A DNA stretch of 64,000 nucleotides, from the NCBI GenBank assembly GCA_905235085.1, contig CAJOKD010000011.1:1-64000 (forward strand), read 5' to 3'. Under the pieces are notes generated by a model. It ran no database searches and was not told where the DNA came from. It worked only from the letters and a program-made list of their open reading frames with translations. Below are positions 43,632 to 52,299 of the stretch, piece by piece. Each line of letters starts with the position of its first letter. Positions within the stretch are counted from its first letter, which is position 1. This stretch comes from an uncultured Bacteroidales bacterium (GTDB lineage Bacteria > Bacteroidota > Bacteroidia > Bacteroidales > UBA932). Made by a program: the position numbers and the translations under genes.

Positions 43632-45134
43632 ATGTTCCAGACCATCCTGACCCTGCTTTATATCCTCCTCGTTCTCACCGTAGTCATCGTCATCCTTGTC
43701 GATACTGGTGATTCGGGGAGGAAATTCGCCTGGCTGCTCATCATCGCCGTCCTCCCCCTTGTCGGAATCATCCTTTATTTTATGTTCGGCATCAACTACC
43801 GGCATCACTGGATATTCAACAGGAGGCACCAGAGATACAAGGATGTTTTCGAGAAACAGACCACTCCAGGGCTGAACACCCTCCTGTTCGGGCACTCCGA
43901 GGAAGAAAAGGTCCGGGAAGATTTCCGCCCTCTTGCGAAGCTGATGGCCAGGGAGAATTATCCTACGGTCACTTCCGGAAACGACTTCGAGATAATCACG
44001 ACCGGAGAACGGAAGTTCGAGCTGCTATGCAGGGATATCCAGGAGGCCCGGGAGTCGATCCATATCGAATATTTCCATTTCGGGAACGACGAGAGTAGCA
44101 GGATGGTCAAGGGCCTCCTTATGCAGAAGGCCCTGGAAGGCGTAAAAGTCCGGTTCCTCTACGAGAATGTCGCGAACTTTCCCATCAATTCGAGATACTA
44201 TGCGGATATGAAGAAGGCCGGGGTCGAGATCGTCAAGTTCACCAACCCCAGGATGCATATACTCGATTTCGTCAATACTGTCAACTACCGCAACCACAGG
44301 AAGGTAGTGGTGATAGACGGGAAGATCGGCTATACCGGAGGAATGAACATAAACGACCACTATTTCAAGAAGTGGAGGGATACCCACCTGAGGATCACCG
44401 GCAAGGCCGTAGCGTCATTGCAATACGCCTTCCTGGATTCCTGGCTTACCGGAAAAGGCAGGATAGACCGGAATATGGCGGAATACTACCCTATGGTACA
44501 GGGTATTACGGCAGGCGCCGGCCAGGCTGTCCTTTGCCCGGATGACCGAGCCGTCGATTACCGTAACATCCAGGATACGCTCAAGGACAAACTGGTCCAG
44601 ATCGTTCCCGACGAACCCGACCTCCCCTATCCCATCCTCCAGTACAGCTATGAATGGGCGATCCATCACGCCCGCAGATACATCTATTTCCAGACTCCAT
44701 ACTTCGTTCCTCCGGAACCCGTCCTGAATGCTCTCAAGTCGGCCGCGATGTGCGGCGTAGACGTGCGTCTGATGCTCCCGGAGGTTGCCGACAACATACT
44801 GATGCGCCCGGCCAACAGAGCATATTACGAAGAAGTCCTCAGTGCAGGAGTAAGGATATTCCTGAGACAGGGAGAGTTCATCCACTCTAAAACTTTCGTG
44901 AGCGACGACTACCTGTCCAGCATCGGCTCAGCGAATATGGATGCCCGAAGTTTCGACCTGAACTACGAAATCAATTCCTACATCTACGATGAGGAAACCG
45001 CCGTCCTTAACCGCCGGATATTCCTGTCCGACCTGGCTGAATGCAGGGAACTTACTCTTGAGGAGTGGTCGCGCAGGCCGTGGTATTCAAGGATCATCCA
45101 ATCCGTAATCCGCCTCTTCGCCCCTCTCCTCTGA
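43632..45134 (+). CDS. cls: cardiolipin synthase
   Basis: The 500-residue membrane enzyme joins two phosphatidylglycerols to cardiolipin. Two N-terminal transmembrane segments (LTLLYILLVLTVVIVILVDT, FAWLLIIAVLPLVGIILYFM) are followed by two phospholipase-D HKD motifs, NHRKVVVIDGKIGYTGGMN and HSKTFVSDDYLSSIGSANMD. It follows glpF by 18 bp, so glycerol uptake, glycerol-3-phosphate formation and phospholipid synthesis are next to each other. It is convergent with the sialidase gene. Confidence 0.95.
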   Translation: MFQTILTLLYILLVLTVVIVILVDTGDSGRKFAWLLIIAVLPLVGIILYFMFGINYRHHWIFNRRHQRYKDVFEKQTTPGLNTLLFGHSEEEKVREDFRPLAKLMARENYPTVTSGNDFEIITTGERKFELLCRDIQEARESIHIEYFHFGNDESSRMVKGLLMQKALEGVKVRFLYENVANFPINSRYYADMKKAGVEIVKFTNPRMHILDFVNTVNYRNHRKVVVIDGKIGYTGGMNINDHYFKKWRDTHLRITGKAVASLQYAFLDSWLTGKGRIDRNMAEYYPMVQGITAGAGQAVLCPDDRAVDYRNIQDTLKDKLVQIVPDEPDLPYPILQYSYEWAIHHARRYIYFQTPYFVPPEPVLNALKSAAMCGVDVRLMLPEVADNILMRPANRAYYEEVLSAGVRIFLRQGEFIHSKTFVSDDYLSSIGSANMDARSFDLNYEINSYIYDEETAVLNRRIFLSDLAECRELTLEEWSRRPWYSRIIQSVIRLFAPLL

Positions 45135-45168
45135 CTCGTTCGCCGTCTCGAAATATATCGCCTCGGAA

Positions 45169-46746
45169 TCAGTCATCCAGAAGGTCCTTCAGTTTGACGG
45201 CCTGGAACACAATCTGGGCAGTGCTGCCCTCGTAAAGGATTCCGACGGTCTGCTCGTCGATCATCGCCATACAGGAATATCCCCATCCTTGTTCTTCGTC
45301 CAGGAGCAGGGAATGCGGCCAGGTATTCCCGAGATCCTCGCTGCACTTGACAGTTATCATATTCCTTTGAGTACGGGAATCCGGATTGCAGAAAAGCAGC
45401 AGGTTCCCGGCTTTGAGAAGACTCGCCTGGCAGACAGGTTCCTGAAGCAGGTTGTTGGAGACGTGCTCTGTCCAGGTTTTGCCAAGGTCCTCTGTCACAA
45501 AGACTTTCCTGCAACGGTCATCGGTGCCGTGATTCCTCAGGTTGAGCATCAGGACGCCCGGTCTGATTTCAGCCACCTGGTCCTCGCATACGTGGTCCAC
45601 GGCCATATTGGAAACCGTCCAGGTCTCCCCTCCGTCCTTGCTGTACATTATGCCACCTGAAGGGACCTTGTCCTTGTCCCAGAGCTGTACAGGTACCACG
45701 AGAGTCCCGTCAAGCATCGTTATGCCCCTGCCGGGACCGCTGAAGAAGACCGCGGAAGCAGGATCTTTGAGCTGCGGAGTGAGGTTGACCGGACGCGACC
45801 AGGTCTTTCCGCCGTCACGGCTCCGGACAACCATCATCTGCCCTACGTCTATCGGGTCCAGTCCGTCCTTCGAGTTGATGATTATGGTCCTGCCATCGAA
45901 GCCGTGCCCCCAGATAGCGAATATGAATATGTCGCCTGTCCTTTCATCTACCAATATGCACGGGTCTCCGCAACCGTTCTGGTCTTTAGGCAGTCCTCCA
46001 TATTCACCCATATCCATCGCCACCTTCATCTTGCTCCAGGTCCTGCCCCCATCCCTGCTGACCTGGCTGCCGATGTCTATGTCCGACTGAAGGTCGAAAA
46101 AGCTGGTCCAGCGAATGTCGTATGCGGCAATGAGATCGCCGGATACAGTCCTGGAGAGTGCCGGGATGCGGTAAGAATCCGATCCGTCGTCACCATGCTT
46201 CCGCAGGGCGATCGCATACCGCCGCCCATCCGAAGGACCGTGTTCCTCGATCCCGCAATTGACGCCGCCGACCGACACCGAACCGACCTTGCAGGAGAAG
46301 GTATCGGCGAGACCCACCTTGGACGAGGCTACGCTCAAGCTTATGCAGAAATGATTCTCTCCCTTGACCAGTTCCCGGTCGAAACGCAGGACGGCATTCC
46401 CGGATGCAGGCTTGACCTTGCAGACCGTCATCGCAGACCTGGAAGCATACCAGGGAAATGCTCCGGCTCCCCACGACTTGGTGCTTTCCTTGAAGACATT
46501 GGACTTGGTCCTGGACCTTATCGGGGACACGGTCCCGGTATATACCAGACGCAGGTCCTTGACAGCCTTGAGAGGAATGCCTTCGAGTGAAACCTGCACT
46601 TCCCCGGACACCTTGCCCGAGACCTGGCGAGGAATCACTATCTCAGAAACTACATTGTACTCCCTGTCAAGGACAACCGGAATCCTGGGGTTATAGACAT
46701 CAACCGCCAAGGTTGCCAGGATGGACGTAAAGATGGTGGCAAGCAT
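45169..46746 (-). CDS. exo-alpha-sialidase (GH33)
   Basis: The enzyme of about 525 residues releases terminal sialic acids from glycans, probably in the periplasm or on the surface. It has a signal-peptide-like start (MLATIFTSILATLAVDV), an N-terminal carbohydrate-binding-type domain (about 20-170), and the six-bladed propeller with the Arg motif SYRIPALSRT. Five Asp boxes are visible, for example SRDGGRTW, SRDGGKTW, SKDGGETW, TEDLGKTW and SEDLGNTW. It resembles Bacteroides sialidases (GPGRGITMLDGTLVVP, GYSCMAMIDEQTVGILYE). I chose the ATG at 46746 because the tracked 46794 start is a TTG and adds a charged stretch before the signal; 46791 is another possible ATG. Confidence 0.92.
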   Translation of the reverse strand: MLATIFTSILATLAVDVYNPRIPVVLDREYNVVSEIVIPRQVSGKVSGEVQVSLEGIPLKAVKDLRLVYTGTVSPIRSRTKSNVFKESTKSWGAGAFPWYASRSAMTVCKVKPASGNAVLRFDRELVKGENHFCISLSVASSKVGLADTFSCKVGSVSVGGVNCGIEEHGPSDGRRYAIALRKHGDDGSDSYRIPALSRTVSGDLIAAYDIRWTSFFDLQSDIDIGSQVSRDGGRTWSKMKVAMDMGEYGGLPKDQNGCGDPCILVDERTGDIFIFAIWGHGFDGRTIIINSKDGLDPIDVGQMMVVRSRDGGKTWSRPVNLTPQLKDPASAVFFSGPGRGITMLDGTLVVPVQLWDKDKVPSGGIMYSKDGGETWTVSNMAVDHVCEDQVAEIRPGVLMLNLRNHGTDDRCRKVFVTEDLGKTWTEHVSNNLLQEPVCQASLLKAGNLLLFCNPDSRTQRNMITVKCSEDLGNTWPHSLLLDEEQGWGYSCMAMIDEQTVGILYEGSTAQIVFQAVKLKDLLDD

Positions 46747-46851
46747 AATCAGATCATTATTTCTGCAATTTAAAAAATACCTCTCTTCCATCAAAGGTTT
46801 TTTTCTCTTTTGTCGGTTTATCGGTCGCTCCCGGAGCTCTGCAGGAACCTG

Positions 46852-46903
46852 TGGAAAAAACTGTGGAAAAATTTGGAAAGTAGTGGAAGAAAATGGAAAA
46901 TAA
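46852..46903 (+). promoter_or_regulatory. putative MraZ operator: TGGAA direct repeats
   Basis: TGGAA occurs at 46852, 46864, 46874, 46884 and 46894. The last four are exactly 10 bp apart, each a TGGAA[A/G] half followed by a variable part. MraZ of E. coli binds TGGGN repeats with 5-bp spacers, also a 10-bp period, just upstream of mraZ. Here the repeats run up to the -7 box at 46908 and cover the -33 position, so bound MraZ would block RNA polymerase. Confidence 0.65.
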
Positions 46904-46907
46904 TTCC

Positions 46908-46915
46908 TACCTTTG
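46908..46915 (+). promoter_or_regulatory. predicted -7 box of the dcw cluster
   Basis: TACCTTTG matches TAnnTTTG and lies 25 bp before the mraZ ATG at 46941. The region 19-21 bp upstream falls within the TGGAA repeats. Confidence 0.55.
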
Positions 46916-46940
46916 TAGTCAGCGTGAAAGACGAAATGAG

Positions 46941-47393
46941 ATGATCACATTCATAGGTGAATATTCAGCGAAGATAGACGACAAGGGGAGGGTTGTTTTC
47001 CCCTCGCCGTTCAAGTCGCTGGTCCCGGCCGAAGGTGATTCAAGGTTCGTAGTCAAGAAGGATATCTTCGAAGACTGCCTTGAGATGTACACCTACGAGG
47101 AATGGGAGCGCCAGTCTGAAGAGGTCAAATCGAAACTGAATTTCTTTAATCGTGCTCACGCCGCTTTCTGGAGAGAGTATATGCGCAACCGCGCGGTCGT
47201 CGAACCCGACGCCAAGCTCGGCCGCATCTCTATTCCCAAGAAGCTTCTGGAGTCAATTGGTGTAACGAAAGAGGTAGTCTTCTCGGGCAACGATTACAAG
47301 ATAGAGATCTGGGCTAAGGAACGGTACGAGGCCTCCGAGATCTCGAACGAGGAATTCTTGAACATCGCCGGACAGCTATCTCAGCAGAGGTAG
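46941..47393 (+). CDS. mraZ: MraZ, transcriptional regulator of the division/cell wall cluster
   Basis: The 150-residue protein has two SpoVT/AbrB-like MraZ domains: FIGEYSAKIDDKGRVVFPSP with its DKGR motif, and VEPDAKLGRISIPKKLLESI with the second DxxGR-like motif. It forms a ring-shaped oligomer that binds DNA repeats and represses its own operon in E. coli. The tracked frame starts at 46893, but that part covers the promoter box; the ATG at 46941 (MITFIGEYSAKID) gives the family N-terminus. It stops 11 bp before rsmH. Confidence 0.94.
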   Translation: MITFIGEYSAKIDDKGRVVFPSPFKSLVPAEGDSRFVVKKDIFEDCLEMYTYEEWERQSEEVKSKLNFFNRAHAAFWREYMRNRAVVEPDAKLGRISIPKKLLESIGVTKEVVFSGNDYKIEIWAKERYEASEISNEEFLNIAGQLSQQR

Positions 47394-47404
47394 GAGGAAG
47401 GCCG

Positions 47405-48337
47405 ATGTCTGAATACCATACTCCAGTACTGCTCGAGGAGAGCATTTCCGCATTGATATCAGACCCGTCAGGGATATACGCCGACGTCACATTCGGAGGC
47501 GGTGGTCACACCGCCGGAATCCTTTCACGCTTAAATGAAGACGGTCACGTCATCGCCTTCGATCGTGACGGAGACGCTATCCGCAACAAAATCGAAGACA
47601 GCCGCCTTACGATGGTAAGGGCGGACTTCCGATTCATCCGCAATTTCGTCCTCTACGAGGGACGAAAGCTGGTAAAGGAAGGGCAGGATATCCTGCTGGA
47701 CGGCATCCTGGCCGACCTGGGTGTTTCCTCCCACCAGTTCGACACCGCGGACAGGGGCTTCTCCTTCCGCTATGATGCGCCGTTGGATATGCGGATGAAC
47801 CAGGAAGGAGGAATCACAGCCGCAGACGTGGTGAACGGATATTCCCGGGAAGACCTGGAAAGGATACTCCGCCTCTACGGAGAAGTGGACAAAGCCCGCA
47901 AGATTTCCCAGCTCATCGTTGCGGCCCGGATGGGATCGGCCATAACCACCACCGGGGAACTGGACAAGGCCATCGAATCTGCGCTCCCGAAATTCGCGGA
48001 GCACAAGTTCCTCGCGAAGGTCTACCAGGCCCTGCGCATCGAAGTCAACCACGAGATGCTCTCCCTGGCGAAGTTCCTCGAAGGAGCCGCGGATTCCCTG
48101 AAGCCCGGAGGAAGGCTGGTGGTCATAACCTACCATTCCCTCGAAGACAGGATGGTCAAGAATTTCATCAAGACCGGGAATACCGAGGGGAAGGAAGAAA
48201 AGGATATGTACGGGGTGGTACATTCCCCGTTCAAGGCAGTGAACCGCAAACCGGCATTGCCGACGGAAAGTGAAATATCGTCAAACACGAGGGCTCGCAG
48301 CGCAAAGCTGAGGGTCGCCGAAAGAACAGCAGAATAA
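47405..48337 (+). CDS. rsmH: 16S rRNA m4C1402 methyltransferase
   Basis: RsmH (MraW) N4-methylates C1402 of 16S rRNA using SAM. The 310-residue protein has the N-terminal YHTPVLLEESISALI, the SAM-binding YADVTFGGGGHTAGIL, DGILADLGVSSHQFDTADRG and the C-terminal RLVVITYHSLEDRMVKNFI and NTRARSAKLRVAE. It lies in its usual dcw place between mraZ and ftsL, one base before the next start. Confidence 0.96.
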   Translation: MSEYHTPVLLEESISALISDPSGIYADVTFGGGGHTAGILSRLNEDGHVIAFDRDGDAIRNKIEDSRLTMVRADFRFIRNFVLYEGRKLVKEGQDILLDGILADLGVSSHQFDTADRGFSFRYDAPLDMRMNQEGGITAADVVNGYSREDLERILRLYGEVDKARKISQLIVAARMGSAITTTGELDKAIESALPKFAEHKFLAKVYQALRIEVNHEMLSLAKFLEGAADSLKPGGRLVVITYHSLEDRMVKNFIKTGNTEGKEEKDMYGVVHSPFKAVNRKPALPTESEISSNTRARSAKLRVAERTAE

Positions 48338-48338
48338 G

Positions 48339-48701
48339 ATGCTTGGAGAGAAGGAACAGAGGAAATGGAGATTCTCCGACGTAGGAGAATGGCTCAAGAA
48401 CGCCTTCCTTGCGACAATCAAGGGAGAGTTCCTGCTCAGGCTCCACGTGAGCAAGTACTTCATCCACATCATATACACATTCTTCCTCTTCTTCGCGAGC
48501 ATCTGGCTGAGCCTCAAGATCGAAAAGACGCTCACCAAGGTCGAGGACAACAGGAAGGCGCTGGAGGATATGGAGATATACCACGCCCAGAAGACGGTGG
48601 AACTGGTCAGTCTGGGCAGGATGACGAAGGTACAGGAAATGCTCGGCAAGACAGGGTCCGAAGTCGGAATGCCTGAAGAGCCGGCGAGCAGGATAAAGTA
48701 A
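48339..48701 (+). CDS. ftsL: FtsL-like cell division protein
   Basis: The 120-residue protein has a cytoplasmic N-terminus, one transmembrane helix (about 42-58: FIHIIYTFFLFFASIWL), and a periplasmic coiled coil (KIEKTLTKVEDNRKALEDM). This topology and its position between rsmH and ftsI identify it as the Bacteroidota FtsL-like protein, expected to work with the FtsI-FtsW synthase through FtsQ and FtsB-like partners. Sequence conservation is low, so the assignment rests mainly on topology and synteny. Confidence 0.8.
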   Translation: MLGEKEQRKWRFSDVGEWLKNAFLATIKGEFLLRLHVSKYFIHIIYTFFLFFASIWLSLKIEKTLTKVEDNRKALEDMEIYHAQKTVELVSLGRMTKVQEMLGKTGSEVGMPEEPASRIK

Positions 48702-48712
48702 AAGGGAAAAGG

Positions 48713-50824
48713 ATGGCCGTACAGTCTCAGAACGCTACCAAGAAGGAGAGGGACAGGATCGCGATGATCCTGTACTACCTCTATGCCTTCTTCCTTATCC
48801 TGGCCTTGATCCTGGTCGGGCGCATAATCTATATCCAGTGTTTCTGGAAACTGGACAAGGACGTCGCCAAGTACTTCATCCCCAAGAGCACGAAGAGCGT
48901 CATCGAGCCGAACCGAGGAGCCATCATCGGCTGCGACGGGAAACTGCTCGCCCTCTCTACCCCTATGTACCAGCTTTATATGGACTGCACGGTGAGGAAG
49001 GATTATTTCTCATCCAAGGGCTCGAAGGGCAAGGATATGGAAAAGGAATGGCTTGACAATGCCAACGGTTTCGCGAAGACGTTCTCATCCCTTACCGGCG
49101 ACAGGACCGACTGGTACAGGCTCATCGTAAAGGGACGCAAGGACGGCAACAAGTACCTGAAGCTCGGACCTGCGATCGACAGGGAGACTCTTGTCAAGCT
49201 CCAGGAGAGCACGATGATGGGAGACGGCAGGAACAAGAGCGGAATCATCATCGAGAAGAAGGACTCCCGCCAGTACCCGTACGGTACCCTCGCAAGGAGG
49301 ACCATCGGCTACGTCAAGGACAACAGCAATTCCAACGGCAACAACCATATCGGACTGGAGGGGAAATACGATTACATCCTTCACGGGAAAGAAGGTGAAA
49401 TCTGGCTCAGGCCTACCGACAACAGGGAAAGGATACAGAACTACGACAGTACCTACGTCAAACCGGAGGACGGGATGGATGTCAGGACCACCCTCGACAT
49501 TACGATGCAGGACATAGTGGACAGGGCCCTCAGGAGGCAGATCGAGGAGAACAAGTCCATAGAAATGGGCTGCGCGATCCTTATGGACGTGAAGACGGGA
49601 GCCATCCGTTCGATGGTCAACCTAGTCAGGGATTCCACCGACTGGAGTCTGGCCGAGACGTACAATATGGCCATAGGACTGGGTTCGGAACCGGGTTCGG
49701 TATTCAAGGCCACCACGCTCACCACCGCCCTTGAAGACGGTTACATCAAATCCCTTGACGAGACCATCCCTACCAACAACGGTTTCGTGCCGGGACATCC
49801 CAACTATCCACAGGACGACCACGTAATCAAGATGAAGGAGATATCCTACCTGCACGGATTCGAGATCTCCTCCAACTATGTATTCCGCTACATCGCGGTC
49901 ATGAACTACGAGGACGATCCGAAGAGATTCCTCGACAAGCTGTACCTGTACAAGCTGGGACAGGCTTTCGACTTCGACCTGGAAGGCCTCAGGCAGCCTG
50001 TCATCCCTTCACCGGACAGTCCGCTCTGGTCCAATACCGCCCTGGGTTCGATTGCGATGGGATACACCGTCCAGGTCACTCCGCTCCATATCCTTACCTT
50101 CTACAACGCCATAGCGAACAAGGGCAAGATGATGAAGCCATACCTGGTGGAAGATATCGAGCAGCACGGGGTGGTCAAGAAAAAGCTGGGGCCGAGCGTT
50201 CTGAACGCATCCATCTGCTCAAAGGCTACGGCGGACACTATGCTCAGGGCGATGAAGGCCGTGACCTCCGAAGGTACGGCCACGAGGCTCAAGGATGCCA
50301 AGGCCCAGGTAGCAGGCAAGACGGGAACTTCAAGGCAGGTACTCTCGAAAGAGGAAAGGCAGAGATTCGGGATGTCGAACCCGTATGTCACGAAAGACGG
50401 CAGCTATCATAACCTGGCCACCTTCGTGGGATTCTTCCCTGCCGACGATCCAAAATACAGCGCCATAATATGCCTTAAGTCATATCTCATCAGAGGCAGC
50501 GTCTACGGAGGAGTCCTCCCTGCCGCAGCTATGCGGGAGATAGTCGACGCCCTGTATTCCCTCGACCCTGAATGGGGCCGCGAAGTACGCTCCGAAGGGC
50601 AGGTGAAGCAGATGACCTTGGACCGCCAGGTCCCTGAAAAGGACGGTTCCAAGGAGACCCTCGTCCCTGACGTGGGCAACCTGGGACTGAAAGATGCGAT
50701 GTTCATCATCGAAAACAGCGGACTGAAGTGCAAGTATACCGGCACCGGGCACGTGGCAGGACAGACTCCGGCCGCGGGCCAGAAAGCCGGAAAGGGTTCA
50801 ACCGTAACCATAACGTTGAAATGA
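48713..50824 (+). CDS. ftsI: peptidoglycan transpeptidase FtsI (PBP) with C-terminal PASTA domain
   Basis: This septal D,D-transpeptidase cross-links peptidoglycan. The 703-residue protein has a membrane anchor (about 20-42: LYAFFLILALILVGRIIYIQ), the PBP dimerisation domain and the transpeptidase domain with SxxK at S329-K332 (PGSVFKATTL), an SSN motif in EISSNYVFRY and KTG at K536 (AGKTGTSRQVL). A PASTA domain closes the protein (about 645-703: VPDVGNLGLKDAMFIIENSG). It overlaps murE by 4 bp. A PASTA domain on FtsI is absent from E. coli and suggests an added muropeptide-contact module. Confidence 0.95.
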   Translation: MAVQSQNATKKERDRIAMILYYLYAFFLILALILVGRIIYIQCFWKLDKDVAKYFIPKSTKSVIEPNRGAIIGCDGKLLALSTPMYQLYMDCTVRKDYFSSKGSKGKDMEKEWLDNANGFAKTFSSLTGDRTDWYRLIVKGRKDGNKYLKLGPAIDRETLVKLQESTMMGDGRNKSGIIIEKKDSRQYPYGTLARRTIGYVKDNSNSNGNNHIGLEGKYDYILHGKEGEIWLRPTDNRERIQNYDSTYVKPEDGMDVRTTLDITMQDIVDRALRRQIEENKSIEMGCAILMDVKTGAIRSMVNLVRDSTDWSLAETYNMAIGLGSEPGSVFKATTLTTALEDGYIKSLDETIPTNNGFVPGHPNYPQDDHVIKMKEISYLHGFEISSNYVFRYIAVMNYEDDPKRFLDKLYLYKLGQAFDFDLEGLRQPVIPSPDSPLWSNTALGSIAMGYTVQVTPLHILTFYNAIANKGKMMKPYLVEDIEQHGVVKKKLGPSVLNASICSKATADTMLRAMKAVTSEGTATRLKDAKAQVAGKTGTSRQVLSKEERQRFGMSNPYVTKDGSYHNLATFVGFFPADDPKYSAIICLKSYLIRGSVYGGVLPAAAMREIVDALYSLDPEWGREVRSEGQVKQMTLDRQVPEKDGSKETLVPDVGNLGLKDAMFIIENSGLKCKYTGTGHVAGQTPAAGQKAGKGSTVTITLK

Positions 50825-52287
50825 GGCTGGAGAATATCATAAAAGGATGTGAAGTCACCGGAATCCGGGGAAGCCTGGACGTCGGGATAACCGCGATATG
50901 CAACGACTCCAGGAAGGTGGTTCCAGGATCGCTGTTCATCGCCGTAAAAGGCCACGGGAGCGATGGGCACGACTATATCGGCAAGGCCATCGAAGCCGGA
51001 GCCGCAGCCATCGTCTATGAGACCGAAGGCAGCTTCACCGGAAACGCCGGAGTGACCTTCGTGAAGGTTGCTCATTCCCGGCTGGCAGTCGCCTTGATGG
51101 CGGACAACTTCTACGACCATCCTTCAGGGAAACTGAACCTCATCGGGATCACCGGCACCAACGGGAAGACCACCACGGTCACCCTGCTGTACCACCTGTT
51201 TATGGCTCAGGGATATGAGTGCGGCCTGCTTTCCACCATAGCCAACTACGTAGGCACCCGCAGGACCGAGACTTCGAACACTACTTCGGACCCGGTCACC
51301 ATCAATTCGCTTCTGAGCGAGATGGCGGACGCCGGCTGTGAATACTGCTTTATGGAAGTGAGCTCCATCGGAGTCGAGCAGGACAGGGTCGCCGGACTCG
51401 AGTTCAAGGAAGGAATTTTCTCGAACCTCACCCACGACCACCTGGACTACCACGGCACATTCGCGGAATACCTGCGCTGCAAGAAACTGTTCTTCGACAA
51501 CCTTCCGTCCACCGCAAAGGCTATCACCAACATCGACGACAGGAACGGAAGCGTGATGGTCCAGAACACCAAGGCCAAGGTGGTGACATATTCCAGCAGG
51601 ACGATAGCCGACCATACCTGCCGGATCATCGAGCAGAGTTTCGAAGGGATGCTCCTGAGGATAGACGGACGGGAAGCCTGGACCAGGCTCATCGGTGAGC
51701 ACAACGCTTACAACATCCTGGCAATCTACAGCGCAGCCGTCGAGGCCGGCGCCGACCCTGAAGAAACTCTCGTGGCGATAAGCAAACTCGAATCCGCACC
51801 CGGACGCCTGGAAGTCCTGCACGGGCCGCGGAACCTGTCTGTCATAATCGATTACGCCCATACTCCGGACGCCCTGGAGAACGTTCTCAAGACCCTCAAG
51901 GGAATCGACGCGGGAAAACACCTGACCTGTGTGTTCGGATGCGGCGGAGACCGCGACAAGACCAAGAGGCCTGAAATGGCCAAGGTCGCGGAGGACTATT
52001 CAGAAAGGATAGTCGTGACCTCGGACAATTCCAGGTCGGAACGTACCGAAGATATCCTGGACGACATCAGGAAAGGATTCACCCAGAAAGGACTGGCAAA
52101 AGCGATATTCATAGCCGACAGGAAGGAAGCTATCCGGACTGCTGTGATGCTGGCTCCTGCGGGATCCATCATCCTGCTGGCCGGGAAGGGACACGAGACT
52201 TACCAGATCATAGGGAACGAACACAGGCACTTCGACGAGAGGGAGATAACCTCGGAAGTGTTTGCAGATATTGAAACAACTGAATAA
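50821..52287 (+). CDS. murE: UDP-N-acetylmuramoyl-tripeptide synthetase
   Basis: MurE adds the third amino acid to UDP-MurNAc-L-Ala-D-Glu. The 488-residue protein has the ATP-binding GITGTNGKTTTVTLLYHL, the UDP-MurNAc region TRRTETSNTTSDPVTINSLL, and the C-terminal domain with VVTSDNSRSERTEDILDDI. The diaminopimelate-selecting motif is normally DNPR; here it is DNSR, keeping the Asn and Arg. Bacteroidota usually use meso-DAP, so DAP is likely, with some uncertainty. The tracked start at 50728 lies inside ftsI; the ATG at 50821 overlaps its stop. Confidence 0.95.
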   Translation: MRLENIIKGCEVTGIRGSLDVGITAICNDSRKVVPGSLFIAVKGHGSDGHDYIGKAIEAGAAAIVYETEGSFTGNAGVTFVKVAHSRLAVALMADNFYDHPSGKLNLIGITGTNGKTTTVTLLYHLFMAQGYECGLLSTIANYVGTRRTETSNTTSDPVTINSLLSEMADAGCEYCFMEVSSIGVEQDRVAGLEFKEGIFSNLTHDHLDYHGTFAEYLRCKKLFFDNLPSTAKAITNIDDRNGSVMVQNTKAKVVTYSSRTIADHTCRIIEQSFEGMLLRIDGREAWTRLIGEHNAYNILAIYSAAVEAGADPEETLVAISKLESAPGRLEVLHGPRNLSVIIDYAHTPDALENVLKTLKGIDAGKHLTCVFGCGGDRDKTKRPEMAKVAEDYSERIVVTSDNSRSERTEDILDDIRKGFTQKGLAKAIFIADRKEAIRTAVMLAPAGSIILLAGKGHETYQIIGNEHRHFDEREITSEVFADIETTE

Positions 52288-52299
52288 CGGACATTTACG

